Positions 34,127-42,214 of a DNA stretch of 44,719 nucleotides are shown piece by piece; positions within the stretch are counted from its first letter, which is position 1; each line of letters opens with the position of its first letter. Origin of the DNA: an uncultured Oscillospiraceae bacterium (GTDB lineage: Bacteria; Bacillota; Clostridia; Oscillospirales; Oscillospiraceae); contig CANPXW010000009.1 in the NCBI GenBank assembly GCA_947587025.1, positions 1-44,719 of the forward strand, given 5' to 3'. The notes beneath the pieces are model-generated. The model saw only the letters and a program-made list of their open reading frames with translations. It ran no database searches and was not told the origin of the DNA. The translations under genes were made by a program, and so were the position numbers.

Positions 34127-35389
34127 TCAATGACAGTGCTCTCTGGGATCCGCCAGCCGTCCCTCCAGCGCGGACGCCGCCAGCGTAGCGGGAGAGGCCA
34201 GATAAACGAAAGCGTCCTTGCTGCCCATCCGGCCCTTGAAGTTCCGGTTCGTCGTGGATACGCAGTTCTCGCCGTCCGCCAGCAGCCCCGAGTGCACGCC
34301 CAGGCAGGCGCCGCAGGTAGGCGCGAGTATCACGGCGCCCGCTTCGGACAGGTCTGCGAGCAGACCCCGCTTCTCCGCCTCGTCCCAGATGGCTTTGGAG
34401 GAGGGCGAGACCAGCAGCCGGCAGCCGGCGGCGACTTTTTTCCCCCGCAGGATACCGGCGGCGGCCTCAAGATCGTGCAGCCGGCCGCCCGTACAGGAGC
34501 CCAGATACGCCTGGTGGATGGGCACGCCCTTCACCTCGTCGATGGGATGGACGTTGTCCACCTCGTGCGGGCACGCCACCTGCGGCGGGAGCTCTCCCGC
34601 GTCAAAGTCCAGCGACTGGGCGTATGCGCAGTCGTCGTCACTGCGCAGCGCGTATCCCTTCGCCTGGCACCCGTGCTCCCGCAAATAGCGGTAGGTGGTC
34701 TCGTCTGCCGCGATCAGGGCCGCCTTCGCGCCGGACTCCACGCCCATGTTCGCGATGCACATCCGCTCGTCCATCGGCAGCCGCTCTATCGTATCCCCGC
34801 AGAACTCCAGCGTCTTGTAAGTAGCGCCAGCGTGGCCCAGCACGCCGATCGTCTTCAGGATGATGTCCTTCGCCATCACCGCCGGGGAGAGGGAGCCCGT
34901 CCAGCACACCCTGATGCTCTCCGGCACCCGCAGCCATATCTCCCCCGTCGCCAGGACCCCCGCCATCTCGCTGGAGCCGATACCGGTCCCAAAGCACCCG
35001 AACGCGCCGGCCGTGCACGTATGGGAATCCGTTCCCACCTGGAGCGTCCCAGGAAGGCTGAATCCGTGCTCCGCCAGGACCTGATGGCAGGGCCCGAGCC
35101 CCTCGAAGTAATTATCGACCCCGTGGTCTCTGGCCCACTTTCTCGTATACGACACGATGTTGGCCTGCAGGATCGTGGCGGCGGGCACGTAGTGGTCGCA
35201 TATCACGACGGCCTTCTCCGGCTGCTTTATCTTCCCGCCGAGCTGGCTGAGCGCGTCGTCAAGGATGCGCGGTCCGAGGATGTCGTCCATCATGGCGCAG
35301 TCCACCTGTGCCATCACGATGTCGCCCGCCTTTACGGACGTCTGGCAGCTGCACCGCGCAAGTATCTTCTCCGACATGGTCTGTCCCAT
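34127..35389 (-). CDS. Aconitase-family hydratase, large subunit (LeuC/DmdA-like)
   Basis: A 420-residue 4Fe-4S dehydratase/hydratase. Cluster ligands are Cys299 (GSCTGG), Cys359 and Cys362 (TCGACLG); the VGTDSHTCTAGAFG block (118-131) and TTNRNFKGRMGS (379-390) are also present. The length and two-subunit form match isopropylmalate isomerase, homoaconitase and dimethylmaleate or citraconate hydratases. No leucine biosynthesis gene is nearby, so leuC is not a suitable name; addition of water to an unsaturated dicarboxylate in this catabolic operon fits better. The start is preceded by AAGGAGGAG. It ends in a 3-bp overlap region with a possible longer start of the small subunit. Confidence 0.92.
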   Translation of the reverse strand: MGQTMSEKILARCSCQTSVKAGDIVMAQVDCAMMDDILGPRILDDALSQLGGKIKQPEKAVVICDHYVPAATILQANIVSYTRKWARDHGVDNYFEGLGPCHQVLAEHGFSLPGTLQVGTDSHTCTAGAFGCFGTGIGSSEMAGVLATGEIWLRVPESIRVCWTGSLSPAVMAKDIILKTIGVLGHAGATYKTLEFCGDTIERLPMDERMCIANMGVESGAKAALIAADETTYRYLREHGCQAKGYALRSDDDCAYAQSLDFDAGELPPQVACPHEVDNVHPIDEVKGVPIHQAYLGSCTGGRLHDLEAAAGILRGKKVAAGCRLLVSPSSKAIWDEAEKRGLLADLSEAGAVILAPTCGACLGVHSGLLADGENCVSTTNRNFKGRMGSKDAFVYLASPATLAASALEGRLADPREHCH

Positions 35390-35417
35390 GATCGCGCTCC
35401 TCCTTTCAACAGCCCCT

Positions 35418-36311
35418 TCAGGCCGGTCTTTCCTGGATAAGGATATGATGCCCGCTGTAGTTGCCCGGTATCTTTTCCACCTGGAGCTTCGCCGCCCTCA
35501 GCAGCGCTCTCTGGTCGATCCCCGTCTCATAGCCCTCTCTGTCCAGCAGATACACCAGATCCTCCGTCGCGGTGTTCCCCGTGGCCCCCGGAGCGAACGG
35601 ACATCCGCCCAGTCCGCCCAGCGTGGTCTGCACGGTGTCGACGCCGCAGCGTATGGCCTCGTAGCTGTTGAGGATGCCCATGTTCCGGGTATCGTGGATA
35701 TGCGCCGAAAAATGCGCCTCCGGGAACGCCTCCATCAGCTCCGAGAACGCCTGCCTGACCTGGACCGGATAGGCGACGCCGATCGTATCGCAGATATTGA
35801 AGTCCCTGACACCGATGCGTTCCAGCTTACCGACGAACTCCACCAGCCGTCCGACGTCCATCTGTCCTTCAAAGGGGCAGCCGAACGCCGTGGCCACGTC
35901 TATCTCGACCTTCAGCTCCGGGAAGGCGTCCAGGATGCGCTCGAGCTCGTCAAAGGACTGCTGATGCGTCCGCCGGACGTTGTTCATGTTATGGCTGGCG
36001 CTCAGGGAGATCACCGTGGACACGCTATCCAGGCCCGCCTGCACTGCGGCTTCCGCGCCGCGAAAATTCGGCACCAGCGCGAAGAAGGAGACGTCCGGAT
36101 ACTTTTCCAGAAGGGTCCGGGTCACCTCCGCCGCGTCGTGCATCTGCGGGATGGCCTTCGGACTGACGAAGCTGGTGCACTGTATCCTCTTTACGCCGGC
36201 GTCAACGATGGCGCCGATGATCTCCAGCTTCGTCTCCGTGGGGATCATGTGGCAGCTCACGCTTTGGAAGCCGTCGCGGGGACCTGTCTCTACTATGTTG
36301 ATATGCTTCAC
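35418..36311 (-). CDS. HMG-CoA lyase-family acyl-CoA lyase
   Basis: A 297-residue TIM-barrel lyase. Arg12-Asp13 (GPRDGFQ), SFVSPKAIPQM, the metal-binding His204 and His206 (AHIHDTRN), and the G-loop Cys237 (GLGGCPFAPGATGN) are all present, so it should be an active retro-aldol lyase of 3-hydroxy-acyl-CoA: HMG-CoA, or a relative such as citramalyl-CoA. The start is GTG at 36,309-36,311, with GAGGAG about 10 bases upstream; the longer open frame only overlaps the CoA-transferase gene. Together with that transferase (14 bp upstream) it would activate and split the final hydroxy acid to acetyl-CoA or pyruvate-type products. Confidence 0.92.
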   Translation of the reverse strand: MKHINIVETGPRDGFQSVSCHMIPTETKLEIIGAIVDAGVKRIQCTSFVSPKAIPQMHDAAEVTRTLLEKYPDVSFFALVPNFRGAEAAVQAGLDSVSTVISLSASHNMNNVRRTHQQSFDELERILDAFPELKVEIDVATAFGCPFEGQMDVGRLVEFVGKLERIGVRDFNICDTIGVAYPVQVRQAFSELMEAFPEAHFSAHIHDTRNMGILNSYEAIRCGVDTVQTTLGGLGGCPFAPGATGNTATEDLVYLLDREGYETGIDQRALLRAAKLQVEKIPGNYSGHHILIQERPA

Positions 36312-36325
36312 TGTTTTGGTTCTCC

Positions 36326-37522
36326 TCAGAGGACATGTTCTTCCGCCAGGGCCGCGATCTGTTCCTCCGTCATGCCGAGCCGCTGCTTCAGGATGAGCGC
36401 GTTGTCCTCGCCCAGCAGCGGGGCGGGTTTGCGGATCGAGGTCTTCTGGTTCGTGAATTTCAAATGGCTGTTCGTCAGCTTCATGGTCCCCGCCACCGGG
36501 TGATCGCATTCCACGAACATCTCCCGCGCGCCGGCGATGTGCGGGTCGGCCACCACCCGATCGATGGTGTTGATCGGTCCGGCCGGGATACCGGCCTGGA
36601 GGAGCTGCTCCACGATGTCGTCGATCTTTCTCTCCTTCGTCCAGCCCTCGATGATCTGCTTGAGCTGCTCGTGGTTCTCCACCCGCTTCAGGTTCCGGTC
36701 AAATTTTTCATCCTCCAGGGCCGGGATGCGCAGCACTCCCTTCAGCAGCCCGTACAGCTTATCGTTCCCGCAGGCGATGATCACATAGCCGTCCGCCGCG
36801 CGGAAGGAGTCGTAGGGATAGATCGCCTCGTAGCGGTTGCCGATCTGCTCCGGCACGCGGCCCGTGCAGAGGTAGATCATGTTGATGATCTCCAGGGCCG
36901 ACACCATGCCGTCCACCAGCGAGATGTCCACCTTGTCGCCCACGCCCGTTTTCAGCCGGCTGCAATAGGCCGCCAGCACGCCGATGCAGCAGCTCAGGCC
37001 GCCTACCACGTCGGCGATCGCCGTGCCTGTCCTGGTCGGCGGCGTATCGGGCCACCCGGTGGTGCTCATCAGACCGCTCATGGCCTGCCCGATGATGTCA
37101 TATCCCGCCCGCTCCGAGTACGGACCATAGTGGCCGAAGCCCGATATGCAGCCGTAGACGATCGCCGGATTGACCTTGCGCAGCTGCTCGTAGCCAAGGC
37201 CCAGCTTGTCCATCACGCCCGGACGGTAGTTCTCCAGCACGATGTCGCTCTGCTTTACCAGCTCCAGGAAGATGCTCTTGCCCTTTTCGCTCTTGAGGTT
37301 CAGCGTCATGCCGTACTTATTGCGGTTCAGATTCATAAAGTACGCGCTCTCGCCGTTCACCACCGGCGCGTTCGCCCTCGAATCGTCCCCGCAGCCGGGG
37401 AGCTCGATCTTTATCACCTCGGCGCCCATATCGGCCAGCATCATCCCGCAGTAGGGCCCTGCCAGGACCCGCGTCAGATCGAGTACTTTTACCCCGCTCA
37501 ATATACCCTGTGTTTTGTTCAC
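36326..37522 (-). CDS. Class III (CaiB/BaiF-family) CoA-transferase
   Basis: A 398-residue family III CoA-transferase. It has the N-terminal VLDLTRVLAGPYCGMMLADMGAEVIKIE, NLNRNKYGMTLNL, and the expected catalytic Asp171 in TAIADVVGG, then IPAGPINTIDRVVADPH near the C-terminus. It moves CoA between carboxylates without ATP. As the first gene of the operon it likely activates the acid that the HMG-CoA-lyase-like protein then cleaves. The start is GTG at 37,520-37,522 with GGAGG and AAAGGA upstream. Donor and acceptor acids cannot be read from the sequence. Confidence 0.93.
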   Translation of the reverse strand: MNKTQGILSGVKVLDLTRVLAGPYCGMMLADMGAEVIKIELPGCGDDSRANAPVVNGESAYFMNLNRNKYGMTLNLKSEKGKSIFLELVKQSDIVLENYRPGVMDKLGLGYEQLRKVNPAIVYGCISGFGHYGPYSERAGYDIIGQAMSGLMSTTGWPDTPPTRTGTAIADVVGGLSCCIGVLAAYCSRLKTGVGDKVDISLVDGMVSALEIINMIYLCTGRVPEQIGNRYEAIYPYDSFRAADGYVIIACGNDKLYGLLKGVLRIPALEDEKFDRNLKRVENHEQLKQIIEGWTKERKIDDIVEQLLQAGIPAGPINTIDRVVADPHIAGAREMFVECDHPVAGTMKLTNSHLKFTNQKTSIRKPAPLLGEDNALILKQRLGMTEEQIAALAEEHVL

Positions 37523-37580
37523 TTTCCTTTTTTCCTCCGCTTTTCTTCATTGAAAAGTCTGCGAATCGTAAAAGACCTTG

Positions 37581-37595
37581 TGTATGAATCATACA
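37581..37595. promoter_or_regulatory. 15-bp dyad over the catabolic operon promoter
   Basis: TGTATGA, A, TCATACA: a perfect 7-bp inverted repeat that contains the -10 box of the operon promoter. Position suits a repressor, or a site that blocks the polymerase until inducer is present. Confidence 0.55.
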
Positions 37596-37616
37596 GTCAA
37601 TTTCCGTGCATTTCAA
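37588..37616 (-). promoter_or_regulatory. Sigma-A promoter of the 15-gene catabolic operon
   Basis: Minus-strand TTGAAA (37,611-37,616), 17-bp spacer, TATGAT (37,588-37,593). Start near 37,581, about 60 bp before the GTG of the CoA-transferase gene. The hexamers are identical to those of the divergent regulator promoter. No GG/GC -24/-12 sigma-54 element was seen. Confidence 0.75.
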
Positions 37617-37637
37617 TCTATTTTGTCTATGTTATAT

Positions 37638-37681
37638 AAAATGTTTCATAATATACCCCTTCTTGCCCCTTGAAACATTTT
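37638..37681. promoter_or_regulatory. Long-spaced inverted repeat between the divergent promoters
   Basis: AAAATGTTTCA (37,638-37,648) and TGAAACATTTT (37,671-37,681) are perfect 11-base complements separated by 22 bp. The right arm overlaps the regulator's -35 box, and the dyad centre lies about 79 bp upstream of the operon start. This fits one regulator activating the operon and repressing itself. Confidence 0.6.
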
Positions 37682-37698
37682 TACGTCTGTGCTATGAT
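37670..37698 (+). promoter_or_regulatory. Sigma-A promoter of the PrpR-like regulator
   Basis: TTGAAA (37,670-37,675), 17-bp spacer, TATGAT (37,693-37,698), about 43 bp before the start codon. Confidence 0.75.
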
Positions 37699-37747
37699 TT
37701 TAACAGGCGCACAGAGCCCATCTATTTTGGGGAGGAGATCGTGGGAT

Positions 37748-39637
37748 ATGAAGCGGCCATACAGCATCTGCTTTCTGGGATATGAGAACCTGAGCGACAT
37801 CGCGCGCAAGGTCATCCAGGAGGGGTCATTTCAGGACGCGGACGTGCTGCTGCTGGAGTGCACGCCCGACAATCTTTCCGAGCAGCTGGAATACGCGGTC
37901 CAGCACGGCTGCGAGGCCTTCATCGCGGGCTCCTCCAACGCGGCGGAGTTCCGCCGCATCTCCAACATGCCTCTGACGGAGATACAGATACAGATCTTCG
38001 ATTACGTGCTGGCGCTGAAAAAAGCGTTCGCGATCGGGGAGCTGCCGGTCCTGTTCACATACCGCTTTTCCAAGGCACCGGATATTTCCCTGCTCCAGAC
38101 CGTGTTCGACAGGCGCTTTCTGTATATCACCTACGAGGACACCTACGACCTGACGCAAAAACTCAGCGGCACCGACGGCGACGTCGTCATCGGCGCGTCC
38201 CTCGTCACGTCCCTGGCGCAGAGCTACGGCAAAAAGAGCGTGTTCCTGTACCCCGGCAGTCGCTCGGTCGAGGACGCCTTCCGGCGCTGCCAATCCTCCA
38301 TGCGCAGTCTCTATACCCACAACCGCAACCAGGTCATCTACAGCAGCATCATCAACAACGACGTCAACGGCATCATCTTCGCCAACGAAAAGGGAGACGT
38401 CATCCTCTATAACCCAGCGGCGGAAAAGCTCACCGGGGTGCCCGCCCAGCAGATCAGGAAGCGGAACTTCGAGGACCTTTTCCCGTGGGCCGGTCTGAAA
38501 GAGATCATGGAGTCCGACGACAGCCAGCTCCGGCGGACCGTCGCTCTGAACGGCCAATATGTGGAATTGACGTCCATCAAGGTGTCGGTCAACGGGAACG
38601 TGCTGGGAGCGCTGATGCTGCTGTCGCATACGCCCGCGCCGCTCTCCGCCCCTGCGGAGCCGGACAAAAAGGCCGGCGAGCGCAACGCGCTGCAGTTTTC
38701 ATTTTCCCAGTTCACCTGCGTTTCCGCGCAGATGGCCCAGGCCATAGAGGACGCCAAGGCATACAGCGTCCACCCGGAGCCCTGCGTCATCGTCGGAGAA
38801 GCCGGCACAGGCAAGGTCACGTTCGCCAGCGCCATGCACGCCTATGGTCCGCGCAGCATGCACCCCATCCGCCTCGTCAACTGCGCCACCATCGAGCCCC
38901 GGTACGCCGCCCAGTACTTTTGGGGAAGAGAGGATTTTTCCGGGCAGGTCGTCAACCAGGGGATACTGGAGCGCTGCGACCACGGGACCCTGGTCCTTGA
39001 GCGCATCGCAGACGCCGACCCGGTGGTGCAGGACTGCCTTGCGCACGCGCTCAAGACGCGGCAGCTCCAGCGCCTGAACGGGACACGGTCCATCCCACTG
39101 GACGTGCGGCTGATAACTCTGGTGTCCCCCCAGGAGTGGGACTCGCTCCAGCAAAGGCTCACCCCCGAACTGTATTACGCGCTGACCCCGTTCATCCTGC
39201 GTCTGCCAGCTCTCCGGGAGCGTCCCGAGGACATCTCCCCTCTCTTTGAGGGATTCGTCAACGACAACCTCTCCCTGCGAACGAACTCCTTTTCCGCCTC
39301 CAAGTCGCTGTCCACGATCTTCCGGGAGTACTCGTGGCCGGGCAATCTCAGCGAGCTGAAGAACGTCGCCTGCCGCTTCGCGTTCCAGATAGAAAAGCTG
39401 GGCAAGCTAAGCCCCTATATGCAGCGCCGCACGCTGATCTCAGCCATCGGCGAGGACGAGCTGTTTTACGACATCACCCGCCCGTTCGGCGATCTGAACG
39501 CGCTGAAGGATCTCCCCGGGGAGCTGCTGCGCTTGAACGAGAAGCTCAAGCACGTCCTGGCATACAACAACGACCAGATCGCCAGCAGGCTGAACATCAG
39601 CCGAACGACGCTGTGGAGGCTGCTGAACAACCCCTGA
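37748..39637 (+). CDS. PrpR-like transcriptional regulator with degenerate AAA+ domain
   Basis: A 629-residue regulator. Regions in order: PrpR-N-type sensor (about 5-190), PAS (about 197-295), AAA+ of the NtrC family (about 325-555) and a C-terminal Fis-type HTH (DQIASRLNISRTTLWRLL, 609-626). Walker A is near normal (GEAGTGK, 350-356), but Walker B reads HGTLVLERIAD with no Asp-Glu, and the GAFTGA loop is replaced by REDFSGQ. It should therefore not drive sigma-54 polymerase; a TyrR-like mode at sigma-A promoters is more likely. The start at 37,748 has GGAGGAG 10 bases upstream. It is divergent from the catabolic operon and presumably senses its substrate. Confidence 0.88.
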   Translation: MKRPYSICFLGYENLSDIARKVIQEGSFQDADVLLLECTPDNLSEQLEYAVQHGCEAFIAGSSNAAEFRRISNMPLTEIQIQIFDYVLALKKAFAIGELPVLFTYRFSKAPDISLLQTVFDRRFLYITYEDTYDLTQKLSGTDGDVVIGASLVTSLAQSYGKKSVFLYPGSRSVEDAFRRCQSSMRSLYTHNRNQVIYSSIINNDVNGIIFANEKGDVILYNPAAEKLTGVPAQQIRKRNFEDLFPWAGLKEIMESDDSQLRRTVALNGQYVELTSIKVSVNGNVLGALMLLSHTPAPLSAPAEPDKKAGERNALQFSFSQFTCVSAQMAQAIEDAKAYSVHPEPCVIVGEAGTGKVTFASAMHAYGPRSMHPIRLVNCATIEPRYAAQYFWGREDFSGQVVNQGILERCDHGTLVLERIADADPVVQDCLAHALKTRQLQRLNGTRSIPLDVRLITLVSPQEWDSLQQRLTPELYYALTPFILRLPALRERPEDISPLFEGFVNDNLSLRTNSFSASKSLSTIFREYSWPGNLSELKNVACRFAFQIEKLGKLSPYMQRRTLISAIGEDELFYDITRPFGDLNALKDLPGELLRLNEKLKHVLAYNNDQIASRLNISRTTLWRLLNNP

Positions 39638-39657
39638 TACCCATCCTCGGAAAAACG

Positions 39658-39689
39658 CGACAACGGATGGCTCGCGCCATCCGTTGTCG
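39658..39689. terminator. Bidirectional terminator between regulator and lipoprotein gene
   Basis: CGACAACGGATGG and CCATCCGTTGTCG form a perfect 13-bp stem with a 6-base loop, flanked by AAAAA and TTTTT. It ends the regulator and the convergent Bce module. Confidence 0.88.
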
Positions 39690-39710
39690 TTTTTATATGT
39701 GGTCTCAGCT

Positions 39711-40172
39711 CTATTTTATGGTCAGCTCCACGCTGCCGGTGAAGTGGTCCAGCTCCAGGTTGAAATAGTTGCTGCCGGGGGCCAGATAGGCCGTCTCGGT
39801 GACCTCTCCCGGCCCGTCGGCGATGGTCACCGGGCTGTCCGCGCCGCACATCCATATGAGCTTGGCGCTCCCCTCGCCGTCTATGGCGATGGTCACCTCC
39901 ACGTGCTCCTGGGCCCGGTGCTCCAGCATGGTCCCGCCGAAGGGGCACTCCCGGCCGGTGAAGTCCTCGTACTGGGCCGTGTACGTGCCGGTATACTTGT
40001 CCCCGCCGAAGGTGCGCTCCCCCTGGAGGGAGAGACTGCTGCTCAGGCCCACGTTGCCCGCCAGGGACACCGCCTGGCCGTACAGGTCCATCACCGTGTC
40101 CTTGCTGCAGCCGGGCAGGAACGCCCCCATCACCAGCAGCACCACGAAGAAAAACGCCGTTATCTTTGCCAT
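39711..40172 (-). CDS. Small lipoprotein of the Bce-type module
   Basis: A 153-residue lipoprotein with signal peptide and lipobox FLPGC (Cys22). The rest is rich in Gly, Thr and Glu, apparently beta-structured (GERTFGGDKYTGTYTAQYED, ending TGSVELTIK), with two further cysteines. I do not recognise a named domain. It starts 14 bp after the BceB-like permease with AGGAGGG, so it is the last gene of the ABC operon and may help in peptide binding or membrane protection. The start at 40,172 is chosen on signal-peptide form and ribosome site. Confidence 0.75.
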   Translation of the reverse strand: MAKITAFFFVVLLVMGAFLPGCSKDTVMDLYGQAVSLAGNVGLSSSLSLQGERTFGGDKYTGTYTAQYEDFTGRECPFGGTMLEHRAQEHVEVTIAIDGEGSAKLIWMCGADSPVTIADGPGEVTETAYLAPGSNYFNLELDHFTGSVELTIK

Positions 40173-40186
40173 ACCCTGTCCCTCCT

Positions 40187-42214
40187 TCACATGCTCACCA
40201 GCTTATAGTACGTCCGGGCGGTGAGGGCGTACACCACGGCGTACAGCGCCGCAAACAGGCCAAAGCTGCCCAGCACACACCACAGGTAAAAGTCCGTGCC
40301 CACCAGGTTAAAGAGCGACAGCACCCGGTTGATGATGGGGAAGGCGAAGGCGGTATGCACCCCCGCCGTCACCAGGGGCAGGAAGAACACGATGAGCACC
40401 TGGGCGTGGATGGTGCGCTTGACCTCCAGCCGGCTCATGCCCACCTTCTGCATGATCTGGAACCGCTCCCGGTCGTCCCGGCCCTCCGACATCTGCTTGT
40501 AGTAGATGATGAGGATGGCCGCCATGGTGAACAGCAGCCCCAGGAACATGCCCAGGAAGAAGAGACTTCCGTACAGGCTCACGAAGTCCTGCCGCTCCCA
40601 GGCCCGGCACTCGTAGGTGCCGGAAAGGTCCACGGACTCGTCCTCCGACGCTTTTGTCCAGGCCGCCCGGATGGCCAGCCGGGCGTTCAGGGCCGTTTGC
40701 TCGTCATGGCCGGGCACGTCGAAGCCGTAGAACCGGTACATCTGATAACTGCCGTCGTACTGGTACCGCTCCGATTCCGACACACCCCTCGACTCGGCCA
40801 TGGCGGCGTCGATATGCGCAAGCTCCTCCCTGTCCGATACCACGATGTACCAGGTGCTGGTGAGATTGGCGGTCAGATTGCCGTACTTCACCATGGGCTC
40901 CACCTGCGCCTTCACGGTATAGGTCCTGCCCAGCAGCTCCAGGGTGCCCCCGGCATAGTCCGTCCGCTCCACCTTGAGCAGTATCTCGTCCGGGCCCAGG
41001 GTCATGCTCTGGCCGGTGCAGCGGTTATAATCGTCCAGGTCTATCACCATCACGTCCGCCAGGGAGCTCTCCGTACTGAGGGCATAGTCCGTGGTGACCT
41101 CCAGCCCGCCGGGCACGCTGTAAGCGGCGTAGGTCAAGTAATCGTATTCCACCTCGGCCTCCGGCGGGATGTCCGCGTCCGCCACCGCCATTTTGACCAT
41201 TTCGATGGTCGCGGGGTCACTTCTGGAGATGTTCACGTCATAGGGATAGCGCTCGTGCAGGGACGTATCCATACCCAGCATGAGGCACGAGGTGCCGGAC
41301 ACCATCACCAGCACCATGGTGCTGAGGATGCAGATATTGGCCAGGCCCACCGCGTTCTGCTTCATCCGGTACATCATGCCGGACACGGCGGTGAAGTGCC
41401 GGGTCTTATAATAGTACCGCTTGTTTTTCTTCAGCAATTTGAGCAGCGCCACGCTGCCGGCGGTGAACAGCAGATAGGTCCCGATGATCACCAGCACCAC
41501 CGCCACGAAGAACAGGAACATGGCCTGTATCACGTCCGTGGTGGTGACGGCGATATAGTACCCCGCCCCCAGGCACCCGGCGCCTATGAGGGCCAGCAGC
41601 CACTTGGCCCTGGGCTCCCGCTCCCCGGCGTGCTCGGCCTGCAGCAGCTCCACCGGCCGGGCCACGTACACCTGCCGGATGCTGTAGAGGAATATGAGCA
41701 GGAATATGGCCGCGAAAATGGCGGCCGTAACGCCGATGACCACCAGCAGCAGCCGGGGTCCGGCAAAAAAGCCCGTGGGCGCAGCCACGCCCAGCAGCTT
41801 GGCCACCACCAGCAGCAGCAATTTGGTCAGCGCAACGCCCAGCACCAGCCCCAGGCCCACGCTGGCCAGGGCCGTGTACAGCGTCTCGAAGGCAATGACC
41901 CGGGCCAGGTGGCGCTTTTCCAGGCCCAGCACATTGAAAAGCCCGAACTCACGCTTGCGCCGCTTGATGAGGAAGCTGTTGGTGTAAAAAAGGAATATCA
42001 CCGCGAACAGCCCCACCACGACCACGCCGTACCGGATGACCACCTGGATGGTGACGGCCCCGGTCATGGACTGGAGGCTGGGGCTCACCGCCAGGGCCAG
42101 GATGATGAAGAACATGCCCACCGTCAGCACAGACGCCAGCAGAAACGGGCCGTAGCTGCGGGCGTTTTTCCGCAGATTCTGCCGGGCCAGCCGGGAGAAG
42201 AAGCGACTATTCAT
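40187..42214 (-). CDS. BceB-like ABC transporter permease
   Basis: A 675-residue FtsX-domain permease with ten predicted membrane segments: one near residue 25, groups near 60-230 and 285-305, and three near the C-terminus (about 545-665). A large extracellular domain (about 310-535) lies between, the layout of BceB/VraG-type transporters for bacitracin, lantibiotics and defensin-like peptides. The N-terminus NSRFFSRLARQNLRKNARSYGPF is typical. It overlaps the ATPase gene by 8 bp. In known systems such a permease also acts as the sensor for the histidine kinase, which lacks its own large sensor domain here. Confidence 0.93.
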   Translation of the reverse strand: MNSRFFSRLARQNLRKNARSYGPFLLASVLTVGMFFIILALAVSPSLQSMTGAVTIQVVIRYGVVVVGLFAVIFLFYTNSFLIKRRKREFGLFNVLGLEKRHLARVIAFETLYTALASVGLGLVLGVALTKLLLLVVAKLLGVAAPTGFFAGPRLLLVVIGVTAAIFAAIFLLIFLYSIRQVYVARPVELLQAEHAGEREPRAKWLLALIGAGCLGAGYYIAVTTTDVIQAMFLFFVAVVLVIIGTYLLFTAGSVALLKLLKKNKRYYYKTRHFTAVSGMMYRMKQNAVGLANICILSTMVLVMVSGTSCLMLGMDTSLHERYPYDVNISRSDPATIEMVKMAVADADIPPEAEVEYDYLTYAAYSVPGGLEVTTDYALSTESSLADVMVIDLDDYNRCTGQSMTLGPDEILLKVERTDYAGGTLELLGRTYTVKAQVEPMVKYGNLTANLTSTWYIVVSDREELAHIDAAMAESRGVSESERYQYDGSYQMYRFYGFDVPGHDEQTALNARLAIRAAWTKASEDESVDLSGTYECRAWERQDFVSLYGSLFFLGMFLGLLFTMAAILIIYYKQMSEGRDDRERFQIMQKVGMSRLEVKRTIHAQVLIVFFLPLVTAGVHTAFAFPIINRVLSLFNLVGTDFYLWCVLGSFGLFAALYAVVYALTARTYYKLVSM

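Noticed and set aside
34127-35389. Naming the hydratase pair leuCD
   Set aside because: No leuA or leuB is adjacent and the operon is catabolic with a TRAP transporter; only family membership is supported.
36312-36509. Longer start for the HMG-CoA-lyase-like gene
   Set aside because: The extra part overlaps the CoA-transferase gene out of frame and has no family sequence; a GTG with a ribosome site at 36,311 begins the conserved N-terminus.
37523-37747. Sigma-54 promoter in the PrpR-like intergenic region
   Set aside because: No GG-N10-GC element was found, and the regulator lacks the GAFTGA loop.
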